Assembly (NCBI GenBank): GCA_964444225.1 | Contig: CAYUFM010000016.1 | Coordinates: 1 to 17,724, forward strand | DNA from: JALHOM01 sp964444225 | GTDB lineage: Bacteria; Patescibacteriota; Saccharimonadia; Saccharimonadales; 2-12-FULL-41-12 | Direction: 5' to 3' | Length of the DNA: 17,724 nucleotides | In this document: piece by piece, positions 1-5,960 of the stretch | How positions within the stretch are numbered: position 1 is the first letter of the stretch | How the letters are laid out: every line of letters begins with the position of its first letter | Position numbers and translations under genes: made by a program | Notes under the pieces: model-generated | The model's database searches: none | What the model saw: only the letters and a program-made list of their open reading frames with translations | Told to the model about the DNA's origin: nothing

Positions 1-222
1 ATAATTGTTGAACTCTTAATCGAAGCTTGGCGGTTCAGTAAAGACGAAGGCAAGACCAAAAAAATCGGAATTTCTATCAATGACCTAACTGCCAACACCG
101 GACTAGCCAGAGAAACAGTTAGCCGGGAAGTTTCTAAACTTATCGACGACGGCATGATAAGTAAACAAGGTCGAACGATCTACATCAATGACATAAATAA
201 ATTAGAAAAAATTCTTGTCTAA
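1..222 (+). CDS. Crp/Fnr-family transcriptional regulator, C-terminal part (5' end outside window)
   Basis: The open frame runs from the first base to a TAA at 220-222, giving 73 residues of the C-terminus. It reads as the DNA-binding domain of a Crp/Fnr regulator: a helix, a short basic loop, then a helix-turn-helix whose recognition helix carries the family pattern GLARETVSREVSKL (about residues 34-47), followed by a beta wing ending in KQGRTIYIND. The N-terminal effector domain lies outside the window, so it cannot be said whether the protein senses cyclic nucleotide, oxygen or something else. It lies 84 bases upstream of cydA on the same strand, with a Crp-like half-site pair between them, which suggests it controls the oxidase genes, itself, or both. 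Family assignment is firm; the effector is unknown. Confidence 0.85.
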   Translation: MIVELLIEAWRFSKDEGKTKKIGISINDLTANTGLARETVSREVSKLIDDGMISKQGRTIYINDINKLEKILV

Positions 223-228
223 CTTAAA

Positions 229-244
229 TGTGACATTTGTCATA
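229..244. promoter_or_regulatory. Crp/Fnr-like operator upstream of cydA
   Basis: TGTGA-N6-TCATA matches the classical Crp consensus TGTGA-N6-TCACA at 9 of 10 defined positions. It also contains the symmetric TGACA-TT-TGTCA. It lies between a Crp/Fnr-family gene and cydA. Depending on which -10 is used, its centre (236.5) would be roughly 45 or 55 bases upstream of the transcript start, a usual activator position. The site is seen in the sequence; its binding by the adjacent regulator is inferred. Confidence 0.6.
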
Positions 245-268
245 GACAAAATAATCAAAAAGCATAAC

Positions 269-300
269 CATAATTAGTAGATAATACTAATAACAAAGGA
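269..300 (+). promoter_or_regulatory. cydA promoter -10 candidates and ribosome binding site
   Basis: Two -10-like hexamers lie upstream of cydA: CATAAT at 269-274 and GATAAT at 280-285, each one base off TATAAT. Neither has a good -35 at normal spacing, as expected of an activator-dependent promoter. The ribosome binding site AAAGGA is at 295-300, six bases before the ATG at 307, and fixes that start. Confidence 0.45.
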
Positions 301-306
301 TGTTTT

Positions 307-1644
307 ATGAACGAGGGTGTGAATGCGGCGCGTGTCCTGATGGGCGACTCGCTCGGGTTTCATATTATTTTTGTAATGTTTGGGTTGACTCTACCAATTT
401 TGGTTAGTTGGTTCGAACACATGGGGATTAAACGAAAAGACCCTAAACTTATAAACCTTGCTAAATTTTGGTCAAAAATTATGGCCATGCTGGTTATTAC
501 TGGCGTTATTTCTGGCACAATTATTGCACTTCAAATGTCACTAGTATGGCCTGGAATTTTACAATTTGGCGGTGAAGTAATTGGCCTACCTTTTATGTTC
601 GAAACTTACGCGTTTCTGATCGAAGCAACGTTTTTAGCCCTATACATGACTACCTGGGAGCGTAAAAAAATATCGCCGAGACTTCATAACTTTTTTGGTT
701 GGATGACGGCCTTCGGTGCAGGCTTAAGTGCCTACGCCATAACTAGTGTCAATGGTTGGATGAATCACCCAAGTGGTTTTGATTTCGTAAATGGACAAAT
801 CCAAAATGTAAATGTCGCCCAAGCGATGTTTTCTGATGTAGCTCTGATCACGTTCCTACATTCTATGCCAGCTTATTTTATCAGCGTAGCTTTGATAGTA
901 GCTGGTATTTATGCCTTCAAAATCCTAAAATCCAGGCGCAAAAATCGTAATAGTCCTGCGCATAAACTAGACTGGTTCGTAATCCAAAAAATGATGATAT
1001 TTTCAGTTATATGTTTTGTAGCAATATTAATCACAGCTGACGCAACTGGTAAATATCTCGCTAAACACGAGCCAACCAAACTAGCTGCAATTGAGCTAAA
1101 ATACGAAACTGGCGAAAAAGCACCACTACTAATCGGTGGGGTAGGTACTGAAAATGGGGAAATTAAAGGACCGCACTTTGAGATACCGCAGGCCCTAAGC
1201 CTACTTGCCGGTAACATTAGTTCATACGAGGTAAAAGGCCTGAACGATTTTCCAAAAGAAGAGCGTCCGCCATTATATCTTCACACTTTGTTTAATATCA
1301 AAATGACGATCATGAACATCATGGTGGTCGTAATATTTGGCTTCTTCGTCTTATGGAAATGGAAAAAAGAATGGCTAACTAGTTCATGGGTGCTGTTTTG
1401 GCTTAGTATCACCGGAATCTTGTCAACAATCGCTATGGAGCTAGGCTGGATGCTAACCGAAATAGGACGCCAACCCTGGGCTGTGCGTGGCTACGTGACT
1501 ACCAGCGAAGCTTTCACCAAAACCCACGACGTTAACACTTTTGGCTACCTATTCCCACTAGCTTATGTTGTGCTTGGACTAGTTACATATCTAGCAATCC
1601 GCAAAATCACCAAAGATAACCAACTTAGCAAAGGAGCCAAATAA
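307..1644 (+). CDS. cydA: Cytochrome bd quinol oxidase subunit I (CydA)
   Basis: The protein is the catalytic heme-bearing subunit of the bd-type terminal oxidase, which oxidises membrane quinol and reduces oxygen to water. It has 445 residues and many membrane helices. Expected ligands are present: His19 (high-spin heme), Glu99 and Glu106 (di-heme site), His185 (heme b558), and a Met near 333-336 as the likely second b558 ligand. The quinol loop carries K258/E263, matching the Lys-Glu pair of E. coli CydA in a TKLAAIE context. The GRQPW signature is at 387-391. The loop is short, so the protein belongs to the short-Q-loop class rather than the longer E. coli type. The start follows AAAGGA with 6-base spacing. 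Its stop overlaps the next gene's ATG by one base (TAATG), implying coupled translation. Confidence 0.96.
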   Translation: MNEGVNAARVLMGDSLGFHIIFVMFGLTLPILVSWFEHMGIKRKDPKLINLAKFWSKIMAMLVITGVISGTIIALQMSLVWPGILQFGGEVIGLPFMFETYAFLIEATFLALYMTTWERKKISPRLHNFFGWMTAFGAGLSAYAITSVNGWMNHPSGFDFVNGQIQNVNVAQAMFSDVALITFLHSMPAYFISVALIVAGIYAFKILKSRRKNRNSPAHKLDWFVIQKMMIFSVICFVAILITADATGKYLAKHEPTKLAAIELKYETGEKAPLLIGGVGTENGEIKGPHFEIPQALSLLAGNISSYEVKGLNDFPKEERPPLYLHTLFNIKMTIMNIMVVVIFGFFVLWKWKKEWLTSSWVLFWLSITGILSTIAMELGWMLTEIGRQPWAVRGYVTTSEAFTKTHDVNTFGYLFPLAYVVLGLVTYLAIRKITKDNQLSKGAK

Positions 1645-2159
1645 TGTTCTGGGCTTTAGTTTTGATCGTGACACCAGTACTGTTATTTGTACTAGCATTT
1701 TTGTACGAAACATATATAAGTTTCAAAAGATTATATAAACCAAAATATAAGCGCCAAGAATATGTATCGGCCACATGGGAGGTAACTCATACACTGCTAG
1801 TCTTTGCCGTAGTTATGCTCCTGATGTTATTTACTAAGGCACTAGATGATCTAGCGTCGACAATCTTTATGAGTACGTTTATTGCAGCCACGGCACTGTT
1901 AGTCAGATCAGCTTGCTACACCTACATTTTTTATGCACGCAAGAAAAACGTCATCAACTGGGTTGATTGGACTTTTGCACTTAGCCACGTTGTTGCCGCA
2001 CTATTTTTGGTGGTTACAGTTGTCAAAGCTCTATGGTTCATCTTTACCAAAAACCCACCGATTAATGAGCAATTTATCCCAGCGTTCATCCCTGGGCTAG
2101 TACTTGTAATCGCCATCTGCGCCGTACCGATGACAGTGTTATATAAGACTAAGCATTAG
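1644..2159 (+). CDS. Half-length CydB-like membrane protein, probable bd oxidase subunit II
   Basis: Encodes 171 residues with about five hydrophobic segments (roughly 1-23, 46-66, 72-95, 108-133, 146-166). Usual CydB proteins are about twice as long. Residues 45-100 align by eye with the first half of CydB: a Trp-Glu near 45, where CydB has its Trp-Asp/Glu, then a helix ending in LLVRSACYTY, like the conserved LIVRG segment with its Arg (here R88). I infer a CydB N-terminal-half homologue that lacks the second four-helix repeat. It is translationally coupled to cydA (overlap TAATG; AAGGAG at 1631-1636), which strongly supports a role as the partner subunit. The stop is TAG, and its last 11 bases overlap the convergent gene on the other strand. 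The frame ends cleanly, with no sign of a frameshift. Similarity is weak, so the family call is moderate. Confidence 0.7.
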   Translation: MFWALVLIVTPVLLFVLAFLYETYISFKRLYKPKYKRQEYVSATWEVTHTLLVFAVVMLLMLFTKALDDLASTIFMSTFIAATALLVRSACYTYIFYARKKNVINWVDWTFALSHVVAALFLVVTVVKALWFIFTKNPPINEQFIPAFIPGLVLVIAICAVPMTVLYKTKH

Positions 2160-2769
2160 AAATCACGGGCGCCATTTTAATATATTTATTTGAGCCTAAA
2201 ACTTCTAATATCGCCTGAGCTACTTCGGTTCTGGAAGTTAATAATTTGGCTGGACCACCGGTTGTTAAACTATAGCTTTTAGCAGTCGAGTTAGATAATT
2301 TCAGGACACGAATAATCGTCCAATTAGTATCAGAATCTTTAATTACCTGGGCGTGATTAATACCGTCATTTATACGATTTGGGTCAATTAGTTTAATGCC
2401 AAAGTTCAAAAACCGATCAACTAGTGATGGACTGTCCCCATCAAACCTCACACCAGTGCCGGTCAGGCTAACTAATCTAATATCACTACCGGAAATAACG
2501 TCGACTAAATTTGTAATCGATTTAGTCTGTACATTTTTGGCTGAATTTTTGGTATGACCAATTAGACTAACGACTGCATCGCAACCTTTTACTAGATTAC
2601 TTACGTCGTCAGGATTCATGCCGTCACACTTAATAATTTCTAAATTATCGTGTGCTGGCAGGCTATGGCTACCATAAACTCCAGCCCAAACTTGATGTCC
2701 GGCTTTAAGTGCTTCATGAACAAAAACCTGTCCGCTTCGGCCGTTGGCCGCAAGTACCGCAATCTTCAT
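2149..2769 (-). CDS. NAD(P)-binding atypical SDR / NmrA-like protein
   Basis: A small Rossmann-fold protein of about 206 residues. The N-terminus MKIAVLAANGRSGQ is the nucleotide-binding loop of NAD(P)H-binding atypical short-chain dehydrogenases, with Ala in place of the first Gly. DAVVSLIGH follows the fourth strand, then VSLTGTGVR, and a late IIRVLKL segment typical of the family. The substrate is unknown; relatives include flavin-reductase-like and NmrA-like sensors. A start at 2775 would add Met-Ala, but 2769 is preferred: it gives the usual family N-terminus, and TATAAT lies 7 bases before it. It is last in the metK-hypothetical-NAD(P) series, two bases after the preceding stop. Its 3' end overlaps the cydB-like gene tail to tail by 11 bases. 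Stop is TAG. Confidence 0.85.
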   Translation of the reverse strand: MKIAVLAANGRSGQVFVHEALKAGHQVWAGVYGSHSLPAHDNLEIIKCDGMNPDDVSNLVKGCDAVVSLIGHTKNSAKNVQTKSITNLVDVISGSDIRLVSLTGTGVRFDGDSPSLVDRFLNFGIKLIDPNRINDGINHAQVIKDSDTNWTIIRVLKLSNSTAKSYSLTTGGPAKLLTSRTEVAQAILEVLGSNKYIKMAPVISNA

Positions 2770-2776
2770 AGCCATA

Positions 2777-2782
2777 ATTATA
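2777..2782 (-). promoter_or_regulatory. -10 box TATAAT immediately upstream of NAD(P)-binding gene
   Basis: On the minus strand a perfect TATAAT ends 7 bases before the ATG at 2769, so a transcript from it would start at or next to the start codon. It overlaps the last codons of the upstream gene. No Shine-Dalgarno sequence is visible there. Confidence 0.4.
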
Positions 2783-3275
2783 ACTTACGACTATCATAAG
2801 CCCAATGGAGCAGGGCTTGACGCTGACGTCGACGACACGACCAATCGCCGACTTGGCAGTTATTTTGCAGTTGAGACACATGACGCTTTATGGCTTTCCA
2901 ACGTTTTATTTGACGAGCATCTTCATCCGGCATGCGCCTACCCATATAGTAACGAAAATACCACTGCACCCAGCCACGCGGGTCTACTGGATTTATCCAG
3001 CCTTTTTGTTCCCAGACACTTAACGGCTGAGAAGCATTGACTTCGAAAAAGTTTAATTTAGGGTCAGGCTTGTCAATGATCTGCACATTTTTAAACCACT
3101 CGGACGGATATTCTTTTTCGCCACCGTAAAAATATTGTCCACCAAATATGCCTAAATTTAGCATTTCTGCCGGAGTTAATTCTGGTTTAAATTCTGGATC
3201 AAAATTATCACCAATAGGTGCAACTAGTTCATAGCTATAGCCGATTTGCCAAGAATCTAGAGACTTGATAATCAC
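2778..3275 (-). CDS. Conserved hypothetical protein, Trp/Arg-rich, no assigned function
   Basis: Encodes 165 residues, soluble, with no signal peptide or membrane helix. I do not recognise a named domain. The C-terminal half looks strongly constrained: GWVQWYFRYYMGRRMPDED (about 101-119), then a basic KRWKAIKRHVSQL helix, a CQVGDWSC segment with two close Cys, and RRRQRQALLHWAYDSRKL at the end. The density of Trp, Arg and Tyr suggests binding to a nucleic acid or another anionic ligand, but this is only inference. The start is GTG at 3275 with no Shine-Dalgarno; an overlapping ATG at 3277 is out of frame and closes at once in TGA. TAGAAT lies 6 bases upstream, suggesting a leaderless start. 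It sits 17 bases after metK and 2 bases before the NAD(P)-binding gene, so all three may be co-transcribed. Confidence 0.75.
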   Translation of the reverse strand: MIIKSLDSWQIGYSYELVAPIGDNFDPEFKPELTPAEMLNLGIFGGQYFYGGEKEYPSEWFKNVQIIDKPDPKLNFFEVNASQPLSVWEQKGWINPVDPRGWVQWYFRYYMGRRMPDEDARQIKRWKAIKRHVSQLQNNCQVGDWSCRRRQRQALLHWAYDSRKL

Positions 3276-3281
3276 ATGTTT

Positions 3282-3287
3282 ATTCTA
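3282..3287 (-). promoter_or_regulatory. -10 box TAGAAT before the GTG start of the hypothetical gene
   Basis: Read on the minus strand, TAGAAT (one base off consensus) is followed by six bases and the GTG at 3275. The gene has no ribosome binding site, so this fits a leaderless transcript internal to the metK unit. Confidence 0.35.
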
Positions 3288-3292
3288 ACAGA

Positions 3293-4249
3293 TTATTCCC
3301 AGGCGAAGCCGTGACCGAAATGGCCCCACATGGCTGTTTTTTCATAGATCGGTTGCTTTAATTCTAGTGTCTTTATTATTCCTGCAGGGGTTAAGTCATA
3401 TCCGGTTACGGGCTTTTGAACTCCATCTACTATAACCGTTGCTTCTAAAGGCTCGGGGTAGCCGATGGCGTAGGCAAGATAGCACAAGACTTCTTTGGCA
3501 TTTTCTTTACGCAAATAATCTACCGCTATTTTACGGGCCATATATGCCGCCGAACGATCAACTTTACTGGGGTCTTTGCCACTAAAACAGCCTCCGCCAA
3601 TCGGAACAGAGGGGCCATAATTATCAACAATTAATTTACGACCTGTTAGTCCTGTGTCGGCATCGAATCCACCTTGGGTCCAATCACCGGCAGGGTTTGA
3701 ATGAATTATTGCGTCAATATTAAGATTATTTTGTTTTATCCAGTCTTTTACTTTTGCTCTTAATTCATCGCCAGGTGCATTCTGAAAGCTAGCCACTACT
3801 GACTGTAGCTCGCCGTCCTTTAATGTGACCTGGGTCTTGCCGTCGTATGGCCAGATATCATATAAGTACTGGTTAAGTTTGCGCGATAAAACAGTTTCTA
3901 AAGGTAAAAGTTCAGGGGTTTGGCTACAAGCATAGCCAACCATGATTCCTTGATCGCCAGCCCCACCAGTATCTACGCCATTAGCAATTTCTGGGCTTTG
4001 CTTGACAATCCTATGTTCTATTTCTACATTACCAGCAATTCTTTTTACTATTGGTTCAATTTCTACGTTAGCCGTAGAAGTTACTTCACCAACAACAAAT
4101 ACTTTGCCGTGTCCACCGACGGTCTCAACAGCTACTCTAGAATTAGGATCTTGTGCTAAGTATGCGTCTAAGATGGCGTCGGAAACGCGGTCGCATATTT
4201 TATCTGGATGACCAGAGGACACACTCTCGGCGGTTTTGTAATTTGACAT
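3293..4249 (-). CDS. metK: S-adenosylmethionine synthetase, compact form
   Basis: Makes S-adenosylmethionine from methionine and ATP in the cytoplasm. Signature motifs are intact: GHPDK with His14 (13-17), the GAGDQGIM methionine/ATP-site motif (97-103), TGLTGRK (199-205), the glycine-rich loop GGGCFSGKDPSKVDRSAAY (218-236, Cys replacing the usual Ala), and a C-terminal WGHFG (308-312). At 318 residues it is clearly shorter than E. coli MetK (384). By-eye comparison puts the missing residues in peripheral loops of the first two domains and in a trimmed C-terminus that ends at the HFG-FAWE segment. ATG follows GGAG with 7-base spacing. The leader carries a SAM-I riboswitch, so the enzyme is probably repressed by its product. 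It heads a three-gene series. Confidence 0.95.
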   Translation of the reverse strand: MSNYKTAESVSSGHPDKICDRVSDAILDAYLAQDPNSRVAVETVGGHGKVFVVGEVTSTANVEIEPIVKRIAGNVEIEHRIVKQSPEIANGVDTGGAGDQGIMVGYACSQTPELLPLETVLSRKLNQYLYDIWPYDGKTQVTLKDGELQSVVASFQNAPGDELRAKVKDWIKQNNLNIDAIIHSNPAGDWTQGGFDADTGLTGRKLIVDNYGPSVPIGGGCFSGKDPSKVDRSAAYMARKIAVDYLRKENAKEVLCYLAYAIGYPEPLEATVIVDGVQKPVTGYDLTPAGIIKTLELKQPIYEKTAMWGHFGHGFAWE

Positions 4250-4254
4250 AAAAA

Positions 4255-4301
4255 TACTCCTTTCGTATCAGCCCTAGACATATATAGGCAAGAAAGGAGT
4301 A
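4255..4301 (-). promoter_or_regulatory. metK: SD-sequestering hairpin (riboswitch expression platform)
   Basis: The metK ribosome binding site lies in GAAAGGAGTA, whose exact 10-base complement TACTCCTTTC occurs upstream in the same leader (plus-strand arms 4255-4264 and 4292-4301). Pairing would bury the ribosome binding site. This hairpin directly follows the SAM-I aptamer, so the switch most likely acts on translation; no run of T follows it as a terminator would need. Also, TGATAC next to the SD is the exact complement of GTATCA at the 5' edge of the aptamer, a possible alternative pairing. Confidence 0.75.
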
Positions 4302-4306
4302 GTCCA

Positions 4307-4405
4307 ATATCTTCCCATATATGGGCTAGAAGGGGCACCTGTTCGCGGAGGCGAATGGTTGCCGGCAGGTCATTGAGCTAGTTCTCTCGCTGCACTCTTG
4401 ATACA
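4307..4405 (-). ncRNA. SAM-I (S-box) riboswitch aptamer
   Basis: The minus-strand leader of metK reads TATCAAGAG at its 5' end, then GAGAACTAGCTCAATGACC, the core CCGGCAACC, a P3 hairpin (TTCGC/GCGAA, plus-strand 4342-4355), the conserved GGTGC, a P4 hairpin (CCCAT/ATGGG, plus-strand 4314-4325) and closing AAGATA. TATC and GATA form P1; GCAG and CTGC form P2. These are the conserved blocks and order of the SAM-I family. It binds S-adenosylmethionine, which fits its position 58 bases before metK. Confidence 0.93.
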
Positions 4406-4427
4406 TATTTAATTGTTAATGTTTTAT

Positions 4428-4436
4428 ATTCTAACA
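4428..4436 (-). promoter_or_regulatory. metK promoter, extended -10
   Basis: On the minus strand TGT-TAGAAT forms an extended -10 element (TGn plus a hexamer one base off TATAAT). The transcript would start about 15 bases before the riboswitch aptamer. The -35 region is weak, which an extended -10 can tolerate. Confidence 0.5.
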
Positions 4437-4489
4437 TACTGCTTTTTATAAGACAGAAGCACTCCGAGTAAGTATGAAACAGTTATGAG

Positions 4490-5704
4490 TTAGGCTTTTA
4501 CGAAGGTGTAGGCGTAGCCAACGCGGCCAGCACGACCGGCACGGCCAATTCTGTGAACGTAGTCCTCGTAGGCTTGGGGTTGAGAGTAGTTAATAACGTG
4601 ACTTATGTCTGAAACGTCAATTCCGCGGGCCGCAACATCAGTAGCAACTAAGATATTTATATGGCTTTTCTTAAACTTGTCTAGGGCGCGTTGTCGTTGG
4701 CCTTGGCTCTTACCACCATGAATCGCATCTGTTTTAAATCCGCGAGTTTGAAGCTCGACATGAAGACGCTCAACACTTCGTTGAGTTTCGTCAAAAACAA
4801 GAGCTTTAGTAACTTTTTCAGAGATCAGCAATTGATGTAATTGCTCGATTTTTTCGTCAATTGTCTGGTAGGGAACAATGTCTTGTTCGACGTTATCGCT
4901 GGTTTCGCCAGTTTTAACAGATACAGTAACAACGTCGTTGGTAAATCCAGAAATAAGACTCGATACTTTAGCGTCCATTGTTGCCGAGAAAAAGAATGAC
5001 TGCCTTACTTCGGCTGCTTTTTGCAAAATAGTGCGCATGTCATCTATAAAGCCCATGTCTAGCATACGGTCGACTTCATCGAGTACAATCAGGTTGAATT
5101 TGCCAATTTGTAGTGTGCCACGCTCTATGTGGTCTTTGATACGTCCAGGCGTACCTATAACGATTCTAGGGTTAGCCCGAAGGTCACGGAGCTGAATACC
5201 CATAGAAGATCCACCAATAAGTAGCGCGCCAAACAAGCCGCTACCCCTGGCTAATACTTTGCATTCATCCTCGATTTGCTGAGCAAGTTCACGGGTTGGT
5301 GCCATAATTAAGGCGCAGGCGTTTTTGTCGTCCATCAATCTATCAAGCAACGGTAGAGCAAAAGCTATAGTTTTGCCTGTGCCGGTGTTGGCGATACCGA
5401 CAACGTCTTTACCTTCAAGCGCTGGCAAGATTGCTTGGTCCTGAATGGCAGTTGGCGTAGTAATACCTTTTTTGATTAAGTTTTCTTGTAAAAGGTCGTT
5501 AAAAGGGAAGTCAGCAAACTGATTGGTCGGAGTGTATATGACGTCTTCACGCGGGCTGGCGGCTTTTACAAACTTAGAAGGGTGTATGTAGCTTTTAGCT
5601 GGTCCGCGGCGATTGCGCGAGCCTCCAGAGCCACCACCGTAGCTACTACGTTGGCCTCTGTATGGCGTAGAACGCCTTGATTTGTTGGCAGAATAATAGG
5701 GCAT
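4490..5704 (-). CDS. DEAD-box ATP-dependent RNA helicase (DEVD variant)
   Basis: Unwinds RNA duplexes, probably in ribosome assembly, decay or cold adaptation. The 404 residues contain a basic Gly/Arg/Ser-rich N-terminal tail (1-50), Q motif (FNDLL...PTAIQDQ, 68-90), motif I ANTGTGKT (105-112), Ia APTRELAQ (135-142), Ib TPGR (185-188), motif II DEVD (209-212, replacing DEAD), motif III SAT (240-242), motif V ATDVAARGID (354-363) and VI HRIGRAGR (384-391). The protein ends soon after motif VI, so RNA-specificity tails must come from the N-terminal extension. The start follows AAAGGA at 9-base spacing. A promoter 100 bases upstream implies a long leader with a perfect palindrome, as is common for cold-induced RNA helicases. 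Exact subfamily (RhlE, CshA or other) cannot be fixed. Confidence 0.95.
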   Translation of the reverse strand: MPYYSANKSRRSTPYRGQRSSYGGGSGGSRNRRGPAKSYIHPSKFVKAASPREDVIYTPTNQFADFPFNDLLQENLIKKGITTPTAIQDQAILPALEGKDVVGIANTGTGKTIAFALPLLDRLMDDKNACALIMAPTRELAQQIEDECKVLARGSGLFGALLIGGSSMGIQLRDLRANPRIVIGTPGRIKDHIERGTLQIGKFNLIVLDEVDRMLDMGFIDDMRTILQKAAEVRQSFFFSATMDAKVSSLISGFTNDVVTVSVKTGETSDNVEQDIVPYQTIDEKIEQLHQLLISEKVTKALVFDETQRSVERLHVELQTRGFKTDAIHGGKSQGQRQRALDKFKKSHINILVATDVAARGIDVSDISHVINYSQPQAYEDYVHRIGRAGRAGRVGYAYTFVKA

Positions 5705-5743
5705 AAAAATGAATCCTTTGTTTAGTTAATTAATTTATCCTTT

Positions 5744-5755
5744 ATTGTCGACAAT
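5744..5755. promoter_or_regulatory. 12-bp perfect palindrome in helicase leader
   Basis: ATTGTCGACAAT is a perfect 12-base palindrome, 40 bases upstream of the helicase ATG and downstream of its predicted promoter. It could be an operator or a small RNA hairpin in the 5' untranslated region. No second copy was noticed in the window. Confidence 0.35.
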
Positions 5756-5812
5756 GAGACCAGGAAAAACTAACTTACTAAACTTCCAGATTCATCAATA
5801 ACAATTAATATA

Positions 5813-5841
5813 ATATTAGCACGAAATACGCAATTAGTCAA
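5813..5841 (-). promoter_or_regulatory. Sigma-70-type promoter of the RNA helicase gene
   Basis: On the minus strand TTGACT (5836-5841) is followed after exactly 17 bases by TAATAT (5813-5818), preceded by TGC as an extended -10. This is the best -35/-10 pair seen in the window. It predicts a transcript start near 5806 and a leader of about 100 bases. Confidence 0.65.
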
Positions 5842-5852
5842 TAGCCTGGAGG

Positions 5853-5952
5853 AAAAACCTCTAAAATTCTCAATCGCAAGAGTACTGCGAGCGCCAGCCG
5901 ATAAAACGTAGTCGGCAAAGCGCTCTGGAGAGGGAGAAATTTAGGGGTTTTT
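5853..5952 (-). terminator. Structured element E1; probable terminator of the 512-residue gene
   Basis: The arms 5853-5871 and 5934-5952 are 19 bases long, 17 complementary, with A5 at one end and T5 at the other, as in bidirectional terminators. Unlike a simple terminator, the 62 enclosed bases form further stems: GAGCGC/GCGCTC (5889-5894/5920-5925), GCCGA/TCGGC (5897-5901/5912-5916), or the alternative TCGCA/TGCGA (5874-5878/5886-5890). It begins 8 bases after the preceding stop and lies upstream of the helicase promoter, so it probably ends the upstream transcript. Plus-strand AATCGCAAGAG (5872-5882) and the inner CTAAATTT of the arm recur in element E2 at 15983-16077. Confidence 0.6.
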
Positions 5953-5960
5953 CAAAGAAA

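Noticed and set aside
909..1217. 102-codon minus-strand frame inside cydA
   Set aside because: Antisense of a well-conserved gene; no ribosome site and no recognisable product.
1644..2159. Frameshifted or truncated pseudogene of cydB
   Set aside because: The frame is clean, coupled to cydA, ends at a charged tail after the last helix, and no CydB second-half sequence follows in any frame before the convergent gene.
4878..5195. 105-codon plus-strand frame inside the RNA helicase gene
   Set aside because: Antisense shadow of a gene with intact motifs; Ser/Arg/Thr-rich product without domain features.
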